Shown here in pieces: positions 53,201 through 62,005 of a stretch of 64,000 nt of DNA. A program made the position numbers and the translations under genes. How positions within the stretch are numbered: position 1 is the first letter of the stretch; the number at the start of each line of letters is the position of its first letter. The DNA comes from Siccirubricoccus deserti (lineage in GTDB: Bacteria; Pseudomonadota; Alphaproteobacteria; Acetobacterales; Acetobacteraceae). The notes under the pieces were generated by a model. That model searched no databases. It had not been told where the DNA came from and worked only from the letters and a program-made list of their open reading frames with translations. The stretch covers positions 1 through 64,000 of the forward strand of contig NZ_JACOMF010000024.1 in assembly GCF_014283215.1 (NCBI RefSeq), given 5' to 3'.

Positions 53201-56200
53201 GACACGTCGGTGAACAGATATTCCGCATCCGGCCGCAGCACGGCGAGCATCGGCAGGACCGCTTGCGTGGTGCCACCGGTCCCGCCACCCACCTCCAGAA
53301 CCCGCAGGCCCTGCCCTGCCGGCATCGCCGCGACTGAGGCGCGGACCGCATCGGCGACTTCGGCATTGAGCCGCAGGGTCGCCGCCGCCGAACTGTACAC
53401 CGCCTCCACCAGCGCGGTGGACCCGCCCGGCATCAGCGCCGCGAGTCCATTGCCGTGCCCCTTGAGCACCGCCGGCAGCGCTGCCAGCGCATTGTCAAGC
53501 AGCGTGGCATGCGCCGACAGCGCCGGGGCAGCCGCCAGCACCGCCGCCCGGGCGTCCGGGCTGGCCGGCGGCAGCGGCAGCGCCGCCCAGGCATCGCCCT
53601 GCCGCCTGGCCAGCCCGGCCCGGCCGAGGATGTCGAGGCAGGCGGCGAACAATCCCTGCCAGGCAGGCGCGATGCCGCACTCCTCCGCCCAGGCCGCGGC
53701 ATCGCGCGGCGGGCCGGGCCGGAGGCCGAGCCCGGCCAGGGCCGCCGCAACCTCGCGCGCCGCCAGCCGCTCCAGCGCCGCAAGGGCTGCCTCCTCGGTG
53801 GCCTCTGCGGTCGGCTCCGCCGGTGCCTCCCCGCCCGCCGCCCGTGTCGCTGCCTGGGCGCTCCGGGCCGGCGGCACCGGCTGCACGCCGAGGCGCGCGA
53901 AGGCCGCCGCCGTGCCGGCCACCGGCATTACCTGGGCCACGCCGGCGCAGAGCGCGCGCTCGAAGGCATCCACCCCTTCGGCAATGCTGATCGGCAGGAT
54001 CCCCTGCCGCGCCAGCCTTTCCCGCAGCGCCGCGTCCGAGACGACGCCGACCTCGCCCCAGTAGCCCCAGTCGATGGTCAGCGCCGGCACCCCGCGGGTC
54101 TGGCGGAGATAGAAGGCGAAGGCATCCTTGAAGCGGCAGCCTGCGACGTAATTCGCCTGGCCTGCGTTGCCGAACACCGCATTGGCCGAGGAGAAGAAGG
54201 CGAAGTAGTCCAGCGCCTCGCCTGCCACCGCCTCGGCCAGCGCCACCGCGCCGGTGGCCTTCGGGTCCAGCGCGACGCGCAGCGAAGCCTCGTCGAGCCG
54301 CAGCAGGCTACGGTCGTCCAGCACCAGGGCGGAGTGGATCACCCCGTTCACCGGGCCCCAGCGATGCCGCGCTTCGGCGATGGCGGCCTGCAAGGCGGCA
54401 GGGTCGGTCAGGTCTGCCTGGCGGTACAGGGCCTTGCCGCCCGCCTCGGCCACCGCCTCCAGCGCCGCGGCCGCGCTTTCGGCCGGGCTGCGGCCGAGCA
54501 GCAGGACCCGGGCATGGGACCGGCGCGCCATGTGGCACGCCATCGCCAAGCCGATGCCGCGCGCGCCGCCGGCGATGACATGCACACCCCAGGGGCGGAA
54601 AGGGTTGAAGCCCGGCGATGGCAAGTCCACCGGCGCCACGCGCTGCACCAGCCGCCGCCCGCCCCGCAGCGCGATCTCGGCGCGGCTGTCGCGCACGGGC
54701 TCGGCCAGCACGGCGGCGGCGAGGGCGGGCAACTCCATCGCGGCCATTTCGGCCGGCAGATCGATGGTGGCGGTCGTCAGCCGGGGCAACTCCAGCCCCA
54801 CCACCTTGGCCAGCCCGATTGCCGCCGCCTGCCAGGGGCGCAGCGCTTCGGCCGCGGTCGTGGCCTGCACGCCGCGCGTCACCAGCTTCAGCCGCCGCTC
54901 GCGCAGCGGGCCCTGGCTCGCCCAGCCCTGCATCAGCCCGAGCAGCGGCAGCACGCCACTGGTCTCTGCCCGTCGTAACCGGAGGGCGTCCGGCATCGCC
55001 GCCTCTGCCTCCGCCACGCCGGCCAGGAAGATGACTTCGGCCGCATCGCCGCAGGCACGGGCCATTCGGACGCCACCTCCCGCTGCGGTATCCAGCGCCA
55101 CTTCGCGCAACGGCACGGGGTGCGCGGCTTCGCGCAACGCCGCGAGGAAAGTCTCATCGCCCGGCCCCGCGACGACGGCGACCGCGCCACTGCCAGACCG
55201 GGCCGGCGCCGGCTCCGCCAGCCAGCGCGGCGCCAGCAGGACCATGCCATCCGGCGTGCCGCCGACCGCTTCGGCCGGCCTGGCAGGCTGCGAGACCGGA
55301 CGCAGCACCAGCCCGGAGAAATGCGCCAGCAAGGCGCCGGAGCGGTCCTCGACCACCGCATCCACCGTGACCGCGCCGACGGCGCCACACCGCTGCAGCC
55401 GGGCCGTCACCGCGGTTTCGGCCTTGCCATGGAAGCAGGCCCTGGCGATGGTGAAGGGCGCATGCGCGACCTGGGCAGGCGCCAGCAACGCCACCGCCTG
55501 CCAGGCTGCGTCCAGCAACCCGGCCGCCGGTGCCCCCGGTGCCAGAGCCACCCGGGCCGACTGGCCATCCGACCAGGCACCCAGGATGCGCCGGAAGCTC
55601 GGCCCATAGGCGGCGCCGGCCGCTTCCAGCCTGGCGTAGAAGGCATCCGGCGCGAAGCCTGCCCCGGCGGCGTCGGGGATGTCCTGACCGACGCCGCAGG
55701 GTGGCGCCTCCGCTCCGGTCGCCTCGATACGACCCTTCATCACCGTCTGGCCGGCGCTGGTGACCAGGAATTGCCGGGCCGCCGGGCCGCCGCTGATGGT
55801 GAGTTCGGCGCTCGCCCCGAGCCCATCGCCCGCCAACGGGGCGACGAAGACGATGTCCGAGAGATGCACCGGCTGCTCCAGGCCGGTCGCCTCCACCACG
55901 GCCAGCAGCAGCGCCGCGCCGGGCACTAGCGGCCGGCCCCCGAGGCGGTGCTCCGCCAGCACCGGGTCGGCGGCCGCCCAGTGCAGCCGGCGCGGCCCGT
56001 CGGGCCCGGCCGGCGGCGTGGGAGCGTCCGGCAGCCAGCAGCGCTGCTCGGCCAGGGGCGTCGGCGGCAGCGGCAGGCGCCGCGCGCCCGGGACTGCGCC
56101 CATTGCCGCTTCGGCAGCGGCGCCATTCAGCCAGGCCTGCAGCGACTCCCGCACCGGCTCTGGCGCCGTGTCGGGCCGCTGCCTGCCACCGTCCCTGCCG

Positions 56201-59200
56201 TGCCACAGCCCGGCCCAGGCTCTGCCTTGCGCCAGCGCATCCAGCCCATCCAGCAATTCCTGCCGGTCCGCCACCAGCAGCGCGGCGCGCTGCGACCAGG
56301 CGCCCCGCCCGATGCGCAGCGTGTGGGCAAGGTCGGCGAGCGCCCAGGCCGTCTCCGGCTGCCGCCGCACATGCGCGGCGAGCGCCGCGGCCCAGCGCTC
56401 CAGCTGCACGGCCGAAGGCGCCGAAAGGGGCAGCAACCAGGGACCCGCCGGCGGCATTCCTCGCTTTCGGGGAGTGGGAGCCTCTTCCAGAACGACGTGC
56501 GCGTTGGACCCGCCGGCCCCGAAGGAGCTGACGCCGGCCCGCCGTGGCAACGGCCCCGCCTCGGCCTGCTGCGGTGCCCAGTGCCGCAGGCTCTGCACCA
56601 CGACGAAGCCACTGCCCGGCAGGTCCAGTTCCGGATTGGGCGATGTGGCGTGCAGGCTGGGCACCAGCGTGGCATGGCGCAGTTGCAGGACCACCTTGGC
56701 CAGCGCGGCCATGCCCGCCGCCGCCTCAAGATGCCCGATATTCGATTTCACCGAGCCGATGGGCAGGTCGCGCGCCGCACCGGCGAAGCCCCGCCGCAGC
56801 CCCTCGATCTCGATCGGGTCGCCGAGCGCTGTCCCTGTGCCATGGGCCTCGACATAGCCGATGGTCGCCGCGTCCACCCCGGCATCCGCCAGCGCGTCGC
56901 GGATCGCGCCCGCCTGGCCATCGGGGCTGGGCACCGCATAGCCGCTGCCATGGCCGCCATGGTTGATGGCACTGCCGCGCACCACCGCATGGATGCTGTC
57001 GCCATCGGCCAGCGCATCGGCCAGCCGCTTCAGCACGACCACGCCAACCCCCTCGCCCGGCACATAGCCATCGCCGCCGGCGCCGAAGCTGCGGCAGCGC
57101 CCATCGGACGCGGCGAAGCGGCCGGCCGACAGGCCGAGATACTTGCGCTGATGCAGGCTGAGATTGACGCCGCCCGCCAGCGCCGCCGCGCATTCACCGC
57201 GCCTGAGGCTGGCGCAGGCCAGGTGCAGCGCGGTCAGCGAGGATGAGCAGGCGCTGTCCACCGCCATGGATGGACCCTGCCAGCCGAAGGTGAAGCTGAC
57301 GCGGTTGGCGACCGACCAGTAGGGCGCATGGGCCGGGATGAAATGCTCCGGGGTGGAGGCCTCGGCCGCCAGGAGCTGCCATTCGTTGTACATCAGCCCG
57401 GCGAAGACGCCGACGCGCCCGCCGCCCAGCCTTGCCGGCACCCAGCCGGCATCCTCCAGCGCCGCCTGGGCGCAGGTCAGGAACAGCCGCTCCTGCGGGT
57501 CGATCAGCTCGGCCTCGCGCGGGGAGATGCGGAAGAACAGCGGATCGAACTGGTCGATGTCCTGGAGAAAGCCGCCCCAGCGGCTGTAGCTGCGGCCAGG
57601 CGCGCCGCGCTGCGCATCGAAGAAGCCATCGAGAGCCCACCGTCCGGCCGGGATCTCGGTGATGGCGTCGCAGCCTTCGCGCAGCAGCTCCCAGAAGGCG
57701 TCGAGATCCGCAGCCCCCGGAAAGCGGCCGGCCAGGCCGATGATGGCGATGGCGTCGTCCGGCGGCGCCGTTACCCGGACCGGCGCCGCCGCGATGGCAG
57801 GGGCGAGGATGGCTAGCCTGGCCATCGGCACGGCCGCTGGCTCGCCCACTGGCGGGACCGGTGGCGCCGCGGCCCCGGGCTGCCCTCGCCCGGCCAGCAG
57901 CTCCGCCAGCTTCGCCACCGTACCCGCTTCGAAGAAGTCGATGGCGCGGATCGGGACCGACAGTGCGTCGGTCAGCGCCTTGGCGATTTCGACAGCGAGG
58001 ATGGAATCGAGCCCCAGCCCAGACAGCGGGGCAGTGTCGCTGACCGCCTCGGGTGCGATGTAGAGCGCCTCCGCCACCGCCCTGCGCAGGCTGTCGCGCA
58101 GCCCGGCATCGGCGGCGCAGTCGGCAAGGATCGGCACGGCAGGCGCGGTGGCGGTGGGCGCTGCGGCCTCCATGGCCGCCAGCAGCGCCGCAGGGGTCGG
58201 GTGGTTGTAGAAATCCACCGCCCGCAGCACGCTACCCTGCCGCGCATTGACCCGTCCGGCCAATTCCGCCGCCAGGATCGAGTCGAGGCCGAGCGTGGCG
58301 AAGCCCGAATCAGCTGTCACCGCCTCCTCCGGCAGCATCAGCGCATCCGCCACGAGCCCGCAGAGAATGCGGAGCCGTTCGGGGTCGGCGGCTGGGACGG
58401 CCGGAGGGACGGTTTGCGCCGGCGGCGCCGGGGCAGGCTCGCTGCCGATCCAGAATCGCTCGCGGGCAAAGGGATAGGGCGGCACCCGCAACCGCTGGCC
58501 GCGCGGCAGGGACGGCGCCTCGCCGCCGCGCAGGAAGGCGGTCATGCGCTCTTCCACCGGCCCAGCCTCGCGCCCCGCCGCCAGCGCCGCCAGCCCGGCC
58601 TGCAAATCGGCATGGTTCCGGGCGCTGAAGCCGGCTCGGCATGGGAAGCGCGCACTGCCCGCAAGGGTCCAGGCAAGGTCGCCGAGCCTGGCCCCGGCGC
58701 CGGGGCCTTCAAGCCAGTCCCGCAGCAAGGCTGCGCGCTGCGCCAGAATCGCCGCATCAGGGGCAGACAGCAGGATCGGCCAGACCTCCGCCTCCTCCGG
58801 CGGTGCGGCGGCGGTTGGCGGCGCCTCTACCACCAGATGCGCATTGGTGCCGCCGAAGCCGAAAGCGCTGATGGCTGCGCGGCGGCGGCCCACCGGCCAG
58901 GGCATCGCCCTCCCCAGCGCGTGGAAGCAGCCATCGCCCAGCGGCACCTGGTCGCCCTGGCCGAGATGCGGTGGGCTCGGCGGCAACTGGCCGGCCTCCA
59001 TCGCCAGGAGTGTCTTGAGCAGCCCGGCGATGCCAGCCGCAGGCAGTGCATGGCCGATATTGGCCTTCACAGACCCGATGGCGCAGCCGGCCCCGCCGAA
59101 GGCATCCGCCAACGCCGCAAGCTCGATCGGGTCGCCCATGCGGGTCCCGGTGCCATGCGCCTCGATCAGGCCGATGCTGGCCGGGTCGATGCCGGCGCGC

Positions 59201-62001
59201 CGGTAGAGGCCGGTGATCAGCGCAGTCTGTGCCGGCCCGTTCGGTGCGGTGATCCCATTCGTGCGGCCATCCTGGTTCACAGCCGAACCGAGGATGATGC
59301 CGCGTAGCGTGTCGCCATCCCGCAGCGCATCGGCCAGCCGCTTCAGCACGACCACGCCGACCCCATCGGCCGGCACGATGCCATCGGCCCCGGCGGCGAA
59401 GGGCCTGCAGGCACCGCCAGTCGAGAGCAGCCCGGCATCGGCGAAGAAGCCATGGGCCTGCGGATAGGGCATGGCGATGGACACGCCCCCGGCCAGCGCA
59501 AGCTCGCATTCGCCAAGCCGCAGGGACTGTGCCGCCAGGTGCAGCGCGGTCAGTGCGGATGAGCAAGCGGTGTCGACCGTCAGCGCAGGGCCCCTGAGGT
59601 CCAGAGCATAGGCGACCCGCGCGGCAAGCACGGCCAGCGAGCGGCCGATGGTGCCGTGGCTGGTGTCACCTTCCCGCGGATAGTCGCTGGCCTGCGCCCC
59701 GGCGAATACCCCGATCTCCCTCCCCTCCAGCCCTGCGGCGACCAGCCCTGCATCGTCCAGGGCGTGCCAGCATTCCTCCAGGAAGACGCGCTGCTGCGGG
59801 TCCATCTGCCGGGCCTCGCGCGGCGAGATACGGAAGAATCCGGCGTCGAAGGCATCGTGGTCCGGCAACATGCCGCCGACGTGGCGCTCGGCGCCCTTCC
59901 ACAGCCCGGAGGGCAAGGGGCCCACGGTGCTGCGGCCCTCGGCGACCAGCCGCCAGAAGGCATCGAGGTCCGGCGAGCCGGGGAATCGCCCCGCCATGCC
60001 GATGATGGCCAGGGCATCGGCCGGAACCGGCACTGCCGGTCCAGGCGCCGGAGGCTGCGCCTTCGGGCCGGCGCGCCGCTGCAGGGCCGCCGCCAGCCGC
60101 GCGGGCGTGGGGTGGTTGTAGAAATCCTGCGGTGTCACCTCCCGCCCCGTCGCCGCCGCCAGCTCGTCTGCAAGCAGCGGCGCCACGATGGACTCCACCC
60201 CCATTTCACCAAAGCCCAGTTCCGCCGGGATCTCCTCGACCGGAAGGTCCAGGCAGCGCGCCAGCACGCCGCGCAGCAAGGGCAGCAGACCCTCGGCCGG
60301 CGTAGCTACCAGGGCCGCGGTTGCCGGTGCCGCGACAGGGTCAGGCGCTGTATCGGCCTGGTCGATCCAATTGCGCTGGCGCTCGAAGGGATAGCCGGGC
60401 AGTGACACGCGCCGCGCCTGCGGCAGCGGCGCGAAGCTGGCCTCGCCGCCGGCTTCGAAGCCCTGGACCATGGCAGCCAGGGCCGGCGGCGGCGGCGCTA
60501 CCGCCTCGCCTCGCAGCGACGCCAGCAGGCCGCCCAGGCTATTCGCCACCAGCCCCAGACGATGTGCGAAATGCCGCCGCCCGGCCTGCAGCGTGAAGGC
60601 AATGTCCCGTAGTTCATGGCCCGGCGCCGCTTCGAGGAAGGCGATCAGCCGCTGCCGCTGCGCCGCCAGCGCCGCCGGGGAACGGGCGCTGAGCGGCACG
60701 ACATGCCATGTGCCCGGCTCTTCCGCCGGCCGGCCCGGCGGCGCGGGCGCTTCCTCCAGCACGAGATGCGCATTGGTGCCGCCGATCCCGAAGGAGCTGA
60801 CCCCGGCCCGCCGTGGCAGGCCTGCCTCCGGCTGCGGCCAGGGCCGGGTCTCGGTGCAGACCGCGAAGGCGGAGTCCTGCAGGACGCTGTGCGGATTGGG
60901 GCTGCTGTAGTGCAGGCTCGGCACCAGCATCCGGTGCCGCAGCATCAGCGCGGTTTTCACCAGGCCTGCGACGCCGCCGGCGGTGTGCAGATGGCCGATG
61001 CTGCCCTTGAGCGCGCCGATGGGTATGCTGCGCGGCGGCAGTCCGGCCGGGCCGAACACGCCCTGCAGTGCCGCGACCTCGATTGGGTCGCCCAGCGGCG
61101 TGCCGGTGCCGTGTGCCTCGATATAGCCGATATCGGCCGGCGAAAGCCCCGCCATGGCCAGGGCTTCGCGCAGCACCGCTTCCTGCCCCTCCTGGGAGGG
61201 CGCGTAGAAGTCGACCTTGCCTCCGCCGTCGTTGTTGACGGCGCCGGCACGAATCACCGCGACGATCTGGTCGCCATCCTGCACTGCTAGGTCGAGCAGC
61301 TTCAGCGCCACCATCGCCCCGCCATTGCCCGGCACCGTGCCGCCGGCGGCGGCATCGAAGGGCCGGCAATATCCATCGGCGGCGAGCATCAGCGATGGGT
61401 CGTAGCGGTATCGGTCCTGCGGCAGGGTCACCGAGGCGCCACCCGCCAGGGCCATGTCGCACTGGCCGGACAGCAGGGCCTCGCAGGCCATGTGCACCGC
61501 AACGAGGGAGCCGGAACTTGCACTGCCCACGGAAAGGCTCGGGCCGCGCAGGTTCAGCTTGTAGGAGATACGGGTCGCCGCGTAGTCCTGCCCGACTGCA
61601 CTGTCGGCTACCAGCCACTCCGCCCCGTTGCGCGGTGCTCCCTGGCGGTAGCTGGATTTCGCCGAGGCGACGAAAACGCCGACGCTGCCGGGCACCGCAT
61701 CCGGCACATAGCCGGCGTCCTCCAGCGCCCACCAGGCGCATTCGAGGAGCACCCGCTGCTCCGGTGCCAGCAGCGCAGCATGGCGGGGGATGAAGCGGAA
61801 GAAGCCTGCATCGAATTCCTCCAGCGCGTCCAAAGCACCGAAGGCGGCGATGGCGCCGTCTGCATGCGGCGCGGCGCGGCGCACCGCATCCCGGCCGGTG
61901 GCGAGGTTGCGGAAGAAGCCCTGCGGATCATCGGCGCCAGGCAGCCGGCAGCCGATGCCGACGATGGCGACCAAGCCGGGCGATGCGGGGGGCTCTGTCA
62001 T
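37084..62001 (-). CDS. Trans-AT polyketide synthase A (modules 1-7)
   Basis: An 8305-residue megasynthase with seven ketosynthases and no AT domains; it receives the chain from the upstream NRPS and passes it to PKS B. Order: KS1(Cys to Ser)-ACP, KS2-ACP-ACP, KS3-DH-KR-cMT-ACP, KS4-oMT-ACP-ACP, KS5-KR-ACP, KS6-DH-KR-ACP, KS7-DH-cMT-ACP, docking helices. The start ATG at 62001 is four bases after the NRPS stop and puts [12 protein letters not shown], the usual KS opening, near the N-terminus; the frame upstream of it is spurious. The C-terminal [20 protein letters not shown] resembles four-helix-bundle docking segments of trans-AT systems. KS7 carries an unusual in-frame palindromic insertion. 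The protein is unbroken by stops or frameshifts despite its length. Confidence 0.94.
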   Translation of the reverse strand: MTEPPASPGLVAIVGIGCRLPGADDPQGFFRNLATGRDAVRRAAPHADGAIAAFGALDALEEFDAGFFRFIPRHAALLAPEQRVLLECAWWALEDAGYVPDAVPGSVGVFVASAKSSYRQGAPRNGAEWLVADSAVGQDYAATRISYKLNLRGPSLSVGSASSGSLVAVHMACEALLSGQCDMALAGGASVTLPQDRYRYDPSLMLAADGYCRPFDAAAGGTVPGNGGAMVALKLLDLAVQDGDQIVAVIRAGAVNNDGGGKVDFYAPSQEGQEAVLREALAMAGLSPADIGYIEAHGTGTPLGDPIEVAALQGVFGPAGLPPRSIPIGALKGSIGHLHTAGGVAGLVKTALMLRHRMLVPSLHYSSPNPHSVLQDSAFAVCTETRPWPQPEAGLPRRAGVSSFGIGGTNAHLVLEEAPAPPGRPAEEPGTWHVVPLSARSPAALAAQRQRLIAFLEAAPGHELRDIAFTLQAGRRHFAHRLGLVANSLGGLLASLRGEAVAPPPPALAAMVQGFEAGGEASFAPLPQARRVSLPGYPFERQRNWIDQADTAPDPVAAPATAALVATPAEGLLPLLRGVLARCLDLPVEEIPAELGFGEMGVESIVAPLLADELAAATGREVTPQDFYNHPTPARLAAALQRRAGPKAQPPAPGPAVPVPADALAIIGMAGRFPGSPDLDAFWRLVAEGRSTVGPLPSGLWKGAERHVGGMLPDHDAFDAGFFRISPREARQMDPQQRVFLEECWHALDDAGLVAAGLEGREIGVFAGAQASDYPREGDTSHGTIGRSLAVLAARVAYALDLRGPALTVDTACSSALTALHLAAQSLRLGECELALAGGVSIAMPYPQAHGFFADAGLLSTGGACRPFAAGADGIVPADGVGVVVLKRLADALRDGDTLRGIILGSAVNQDGRTNGITAPNGPAQTALITGLYRRAGIDPASIGLIEAHGTGTRMGDPIELAALADAFGGAGCAIGSVKANIGHALPAAGIAGLLKTLLAMEAGQLPPSPPHLGQGDQVPLGDGCFHALGRAMPWPVGRRRAAISAFGFGGTNAHLVVEAPPTAAAPPEEAEVWPILLSAPDAAILAQRAALLRDWLEGPGAGARLGDLAWTLAGSARFPCRAGFSARNHADLQAGLAALAAGREAGPVEERMTAFLRGGEAPSLPRGQRLRVPPYPFARERFWIGSEPAPAPPAQTVPPAVPAADPERLRILCGLVADALMLPEEAVTADSGFATLGLDSILAAELAGRVNARQGSVLRAVDFYNHPTPAALLAAMEAAAPTATAPAVPILADCAADAGLRDSLRRAVAEALYIAPEAVSDTAPLSGLGLDSILAVEIAKALTDALSVPIRAIDFFEAGTVAKLAELLAGRGQPGAAAPPVPPVGEPAAVPMARLAILAPAIAAAPVRVTAPPDDAIAIIGLAGRFPGAADLDAFWELLREGCDAITEIPAGRWALDGFFDAQRGAPGRSYSRWGGFLQDIDQFDPLFFRISPREAELIDPQERLFLTCAQAALEDAGWVPARLGGGRVGVFAGLMYNEWQLLAAEASTPEHFIPAHAPYWSVANRVSFTFGWQGPSMAVDSACSSSLTALHLACASLRRGECAAALAGGVNLSLHQRKYLGLSAGRFAASDGRCRSFGAGGDGYVPGEGVGVVVLKRLADALADGDSIHAVVRGSAINHGGHGSGYAVPSPDGQAGAIRDALADAGVDAATIGYVEAHGTGTALGDPIEIEGLRRGFAGAARDLPIGSVKSNIGHLEAAAGMAALAKVVLQLRHATLVPSLHATSPNPELDLPGSGFVVVQSLRHWAPQQAEAGPLPRRAGVSSFGAGGSNAHVVLEEAPTPRKRGMPPAGPWLLPLSAPSAVQLERWAAALAAHVRRQPETAWALADLAHTLRIGRGAWSQRAALLVADRQELLDGLDALAQGRAWAGLWHGRDGGRQRPDTAPEPVRESLQAWLNGAAAEAAMGAVPGARRLPLPPTPLAEQRCWLPDAPTPPAGPDGPRRLHWAAADPVLAEHRLGGRPLVPGAALLLAVVEATGLEQPVHLSDIVFVAPLAGDGLGASAELTISGGPAARQFLVTSAGQTVMKGRIEATGAEAPPCGVGQDIPDAAGAGFAPDAFYARLEAAGAAYGPSFRRILGAWSDGQSARVALAPGAPAAGLLDAAWQAVALLAPAQVAHAPFTIARACFHGKAETAVTARLQRCGAVGAVTVDAVVEDRSGALLAHFSGLVLRPVSQPARPAEAVGGTPDGMVLLAPRWLAEPAPARSGSGAVAVVAGPGDETFLAALREAAHPVPLREVALDTAAGGGVRMARACGDAAEVIFLAGVAEAEAAMPDALRLRRAETSGVLPLLGLMQGWASQGPLRERRLKLVTRGVQATTAAEALRPWQAAAIGLAKVVGLELPRLTTATIDLPAEMAAMELPALAAAVLAEPVRDSRAEIALRGGRRLVQRVAPVDLPSPGFNPFRPWGVHVIAGGARGIGLAMACHMARRSHARVLLLGRSPAESAAAALEAVAEAGGKALYRQADLTDPAALQAAIAEARHRWGPVNGVIHSALVLDDRSLLRLDEASLRVALDPKATGAVALAEAVAGEALDYFAFFSSANAVFGNAGQANYVAGCRFKDAFAFYLRQTRGVPALTIDWGYWGEVGVVSDAALRERLARQGILPISIAEGVDAFERALCAGVAQVMPVAGTAAAFARLGVQPVPPARSAQAATRAAGGEAPAEPTAEATEEAALAALERLAAREVAAALAGLGLRPGPPRDAAAWAEECGIAPAWQGLFAACLDILGRAGLARRQGDAWAALPLPPASPDARAAVLAAAPALSAHATLLDNALAALPAVLKGHGNGLAALMPGGSTALVEAVYSSAAATLRLNAEVADAVRASVAAMPAGQGLRVLEVGGGTGGTTQAVLPMLAVLRPDAEYLFTDVSPAFLPAAQQRFGGMLSGFRTLRLDIATVGDAGLPEADIVIAANVLHATPGLRYSLEACRRLLRPGGALILNETTAARDFATLTFGLTPGWWNAADPAERLPHGPAAAPETWRRLLAEAGFAAIRSIPEAGTAPQTIFIATAQDSKAGAGAAGHALRQHLLRLVGAVLKLQPEAIEPVEQFGIYGLESTMALEVIAALEEDFGTLPKALLFEANSIEALAAWLERNHPAEAAGFGATAPRHPEPIPLPQAPPRTGPVAAPAEDAIAVVAMAGRYPGARTPDALWALLREGRSAIGEVPSGRWDHAAHYDPAAERDDKSHTRFGGFVEDIDCFDAPLFHISPAEARAIDPMERQFIEVLWELLENAGHTPERLKQGARNALGGDVGVFVGVMSQTYEQLATELWAKGSYTGAFSSHSSIANRASFLFDFTGPSLAVDTACSSSLSAVHMACEALRRGDCRAAVAGGANLLMHPLHHILLSAYRVLSPDALTRAFGAGGKGFVVGEGIGAVLLRPLADALRDGDPVLAILRGSAVNTCGRTTSYSAPSVTAQTAVIEAAMRRAGVDPGSISYVEAHGTGTELGDPVEVRALTQAWRNASDQGDAPRMSCAIGSIKPNIGHLEAAAGIAGLTKVLLQLRHGMLAPSLHAVPPNPNIDFAVTPFAVQTRLAPWPRLAGPRRAGLSSFGLGGANAHVVLEEAPALPPAAPDDGSPVLILVSARTEDRLRAHLQRLAAALRAEPGLAVRDVAWTLQVGRQGLAERWAVVVHSQAELLAAIEAWLAGQAVPGLQRGSLKRLGSSAAAGTVAEPGQATDPFAMAVHWAQGGRILPERLPRAVPPRIVALPNYPFEPRRFWLDEGPGFSRAAITASRAEARAASTAAVAPLQPVADYYDITLPVRSDRLDEAYFSLAPLVAPPPGFSWTRTVLDPAADPAAAEALLEAQRHLRRVLLDGVDLASRPVRVLDFGCGAGTDLIQLAKAHPRLTGLGRSLAPEHARVAGARVTLAGLDQRLAIEVGDSAEAPFAGLFDLILGIEVAHHVADKDRLFANLVASLAPGGRIALADCVARRVGVAVPETGSWTLAEAAYAATMARAGLRIARVVDCSQEVSTCLQDSATEAVMARLAADGMAADRLALVRRVHAGWSNFGRALAEGSIRYLLLQMVRAAEDVAALTQLNSAALAAALPYAEALAAAAPLGGAAASRQHQAILGTLLSCLAGVLGMDAADVEPEMPFAEQGLDSLGGLRFLDALSAALGCTLDAPLIYDHPTPALLAAALALQVAPGFPEPEPVAAPAPAPAAVPPRGDIAAVRECMAAVLGITPREIEVDTPFAAQGLDSLGGLRFLDVLNQRLGLSLGTETLYDHPTVTDLETQLGLAVPPPPTKTARAPVAASPEPRGPSPVAVVGLATRLPGAANQQQLWQVLREGRDCITEIPPDRWDIHRHWSPDREATDRSYGKWGGFLTDHDKFDAGFFGIAAREAACTDPQQRVFLEAAWHALEDAGLATDALRGTRCGIYAGLCGNEYAGLMSQAGAAPDAYAMLGNAGSILAARLAYLLDLKGPALTVDTACSSSLVAVHLAVEALRHGEVDVALAGGVSLYLGEQPFKQMSRAGMLSPTGRCRSFDAEADGIVPAEGVAVVVLKRLDRAIADRDQIHGVILGSGINQDGRTNGLTAPSAAAQEALIGETLDAIGVPADSIDMLEAHGTGTRLGDPIEAAGLVAAFSARTQRRGFCVLGSLKTNLGHTTAASGVAGLAKVLLSLRHGVIPQSLHLATPNPLMRLDGSAFRLATAAEAWPAVAGRSRRAGVSSFGFSGTNAHLLVQEAPVRLAAAEEEGWRLVTLSARDAAALQRSLVALGDWLDQTGPLRLADLAYTLNHRRRHEPVRAAFVVADLPSLRKALREPVEFLPKAVAVPPAPRGVRCDSAAWHGWLDAQAEAYRAGGALDLGALDEGAGVQVVSLPGYPFARDRHWFVAPDAAPTAIRLYAPAWQAAPTDAGAGTGAVPRGTTLALVNSPAEAAALEALLPGPLHPVLAGMFCDLDATPPVIRPGAPQDVEALLRRLPTRPDRVADLWALGTAAGADPVGQARALFVLAQALAAAPGASHGPVRIVHAHPAEAPGGAAGLVSSLPQAAPGLALSTLGLDSAARAGALPLVAAEFARPAGEIRHQAGQAEIRRPLPLTAPAGAAAAVTGTILVAGGLGGIGQVLCRRLATPGVRLAILGRSPPCEAGELLLGGLRATGAEAAYWQADVTDAAALDRVLGSIRRAFGPVTQVHHLAGVMGRSTLGGKPVAEADAVLAVKIAGALALDAATAADPVEQFVLHGSLAATLGDLGQGDYAMANRFLEAFAEWRAGQRRGRSLCIAWPLWAEGGMQPGAAAATLLQGLSGLPPLRTADALAALDMALGLDQPVVLVATGELEAVLPRLGAALPVPRPAGPRLALPEGGLSEWLRGLAAGILREDAAAIDPAASLLEHGFDSITLKELASAMSRRLGIEISATLFYRHGSLQEISAHLAAEHPGAFAMVAPPAAPLAAAEAEDPVAIIGMAGRFPGAPDLEAFWDLLRQGRDAIGPPPAGRPGWQGHLTPAGYIEGIEEFDAAFFQIAPNEAALMDPQQRLFLQTAWQALEAAGIRPDSLAGSRAGVFVGAQSSDYAEVVRGLAAPQLVTGLAHAAIPNRLSYWLDLRGPSIAIDAACAAGLLAVHQAAGAIRAGDCGLAIAGAVSLLLSPTSGPMVEAMGVLAPDGRCKSFARQADGYGRGEGVAAVVLKRLSQALADGDPVLGVIRGSAAGHGGHTASLTAPDPAAQAALLLQAWEAAGIDARDIAYVEAHGTGTELGDPTEVDGLKEALATHAARRGEAALPRGHVGLGSVKSNIGHLEPASGLAGLAKVLLAFRHGTWPASLHCAEPNPLLRLEETPLRLVTAPEPWPGPQAVAGLSAFGFAGAMVHMLLAPPPALRARPPAPGGARLALPLSARDLPALRRMAAALCAVLERPDTPALDAVAHTLQHGRTAFEQRLAVVAGTAAEAAGLLRAWLDGAAAAWPEAVFFPAAEVPRRPFRQWLRRTPAASPAEADAEALARAWAGGEDVVWPAPPAGVPVAALPPYPFAPSPHWAVAPGAAPTPSPGLLGPAEAGPDGTTWPLAFPALLADHRVSGQPMLPAAATAALVRAAAGPTAAQFADLLWSRPIALNAPARLRLARPGLDGSAGFEILDAEGTVATSGTVLAGCPPQPAPEPLAAIAARCPERLAGAALYQDFAAAGLECGPAFRRLLEVSLGETEALGRLAPAVGGSGPSLEPDPALLDAAAQAGAALLRRLGAGPLQPFAADAIRLYAPLDAAAFVLARHGGEELLDLAVLDDEGAVLAGIEGLFARAPAPLPPLSVWVPDWEVMPDATPSDICLDAPVLVLRQMADRGLTAALRAIHPGLVEIRLGHVTRRLGAQAWEAAPAELERALAMAEAEAGAFRRIYALNALTGLDEFDPAALLAMQALGLAPLFRLGRFLARPGRVTASLVAVTERTESREAPDPSGGGVAAFCLSLGQEWPAGRVVAVDIDPGRQDTMALARLLAAEAGEPGRPAELLWQDGRRMARVLRPVALPPAAELAAGLYLLIGGAGGIGGALARHLARPGMHLVLTGRRAADARIETLLGELRELGAAAEYVMADAADAPAMLALVARLRRQHGPIAGVVHAALVLANAPLAGMTDAGFAAALAPKLAGSLWLAEAFAEEPPGFLALFSSVIGLSGGAGQANYAAAAGFQDAFGHWLASRLRCPLRILDWGFWSDTGSVAQPAERARLARLGMGGIATGEGLSVFAQALAAPHLRLAIARMLPAGRGAAPAAPAVPVSTPLAAGLAVSRPRLERPQVLAWLRSLFAEFLGCDADSVPEAEPLVLLGVDSLVNMQVLRRLEATLGRLPRTLLFEHGDLGQLADALLSSHGAALAALLGVAPAPAAAMPARAAPAPAVVPDEGAIAIIGMACRFPGADTLEAFWSMIREGRDAFGPVPADRWPASATERGAFLDRVDLFDPLHFGISFREAAAMDPQERLFLQTAWHALEDSGHTRAGLRAAALAGTGADVGVYVGVMNGAFQLHAARPGAGGTQVQAIAPYWSIANRVSWLFDFHGPSMAVDTACSSSAAALHLACEALHRGEIGAALVGGVSLLLHPRQFETMHAMRMISPSGQCRPFAAGADGFVPGEGLAAVVLRPLREAVAGGDRILGVIRGSAMNTGGRTSGYTVPNPAAQAAVVAAAVAQAGVDPASIGYVEAHGTGTALGDPIELEGLGRALDPNFADRSQRNSGPAFPEPALHALTVSACGEHRQGDRGLDQGAGLPPCAVGSVKALVGHLESAAGVAGLARILLQFRHGEIAPAPLRGALNPALPIDGSRFVLPAAAMPWTGSRRAGLSSFGAGGVNVHLVLEAPPPSPAPPPARPRIVPLSARTAEQLRLMAGRLEASLATGEADLAAIAYTLQTGREAMAHRFACVAADLPGLRAALREFLSGPDAAMPPLPAGRVTTAPEALRGMALPALAALWASGTNLPWEAIWDGPVPQRVGLPNYPFAAERHWPAGLTPLEAAQAPEPDGPHPLIERVLPSLQGAGFAVKLDAAAPLLGGHRVDGAALLPGTAVLELARAAVALTTGEAISTLADVAWLAPLPAGAKVVLSLREDVAGLRFELTSAPDGRRLLHASGLVPASQDGPPPPVRNPGGLEAALPQRLEGAAIYARLAQLGVAYGEPFQGLARIAFDADTALAWLHPVVLMPGMPWQPALLDAAFQATMGLLGAAGQIEPLVPFLAESARVFAPLGEAMAVLVRRAPLGGAGGVVVDIEVLGAHGEVLAAFGRVTLRRRAAEVAAGAAAPGLAGSPLDRLDRLAASRMLAQWQRHGVFAAPAQRCTRAEIAQALRLHAGHARLLAAALDLFGQRGWIRQDGEAWCALPTALEASRDWQAAQDALAAAEPTLAPHLELLDRCMASLDGILDGSIPASEAFFPDGSMELLARVYAGDDNAAFLHGAAAQAVVQAVRAAGASPRVLEIGAGTGGTTGPVLHALRRAALSAEFVFTDLSPRFLQQARERFGADHAGFRTTLLDISRDPAEQGLAGGFDVVLAANVLHATPEMRETLRHAAALLTPGGTLVVNEMTAARDYATLTFGLLEGWWLANDPASRLPHAPLLSIGQWRCLLAESGLEVAAVTLPPAVTEEAATPQAVLVARKAAARPEAAVAAPMAMPAAAPACAPPQGSVGWIEDAVTEAVAAVFEMPVETVRLGGILSFSELGGDSLLSAELAARLGQRLGVPLKTTAIFNYPNIALLAAHIAEEFPGIGAPAKAVPPSAPAVPVPEDEEAALHAVLRALETGDIDVDEALRRVTPAL
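40235..40341. repeat. Double palindromic element inserted in frame in KS7
   Basis: Two hairpins in tandem. The first pairs 40235-40251 with 40255-40271 with two mismatches. The second pairs 40296-40316 with 40321-40341 (20 of 21 bases) across a 4-base loop. The element is translated in frame as [16 protein letters not shown] through [16 protein letters not shown]. Other ketosynthases in this protein lack this segment, so KS7 is about 41 residues longer in that loop. Confidence 0.85.
41350..45590 (-). other. Module 6: KS-DH-KR-ACP
   Basis: KS6 has the variant active site [12 protein letters not shown] with the cysteine retained. DH has [11 protein letters not shown] and [11 protein letters not shown] has [14 protein letters not shown] with [19 protein letters not shown] has [12 protein letters not shown]. 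Predicted to form an alkene. Confidence 0.86.
45640..49020 (-). other. Module 5: KS-KR-ACP
   Basis: KS5 has [14 protein letters not shown] has [14 protein letters not shown] and the catalytic stretch [19 protein letters not shown] has [12 protein letters not shown]. Predicted to leave a beta-hydroxyl. Confidence 0.88.
49070..52420 (-). other. Module 4: KS-oMT-ACP-ACP
   Basis: KS4 has [12 protein letters not shown]. The methyltransferase differs from the cMT domains: it opens with [20 protein letters not shown], has PPGFSWTRT and the SAM loop [17 protein letters not shown], as in O-methyltransferase domains of other trans-AT PKSs. Two near-identical ACPs each read [13 protein letters not shown], and their DNA is also very similar (around 49180-49220 and 49470-49520), so they are a recent duplication. 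No KR or DH is present. Confidence 0.82.
52500..57770 (-). other. Module 3: KS-DH-KR-cMT-ACP
   Basis: KS3 has [14 protein letters not shown] has [12 protein letters not shown] and [12 protein letters not shown] has [14 protein letters not shown] with [16 protein letters not shown]. The cMT SAM loop is [13 protein letters not shown], and ACP has [12 protein letters not shown]. Predicted product is an alpha-methyl alkene. Confidence 0.88.
57880..60025 (-). other. Module 2: KS-ACP-ACP
   Basis: KS2 has [12 protein letters not shown] and intact histidines. It is followed directly by two ACPs, [12 protein letters not shown] and [12 protein letters not shown], with no reductive or methylating domain. 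The beta-keto group should remain or be modified in trans. Confidence 0.88.
60085..62001 (-). other. Module 1: KS (Cys to Ser)-ACP
   Basis: The first KS after the NRPS has [13 protein letters not shown] in place of DTACSSSL, so the nucleophile is serine (residue 162, codon 61516-61518). The histidine motifs [11 protein letters not shown] and [12 protein letters not shown] are kept. ACP has [12 protein letters not shown]. The module probably transfers or gates the chain rather than extending it. Confidence 0.86.
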
Positions 62002-62005
62002 CGGG

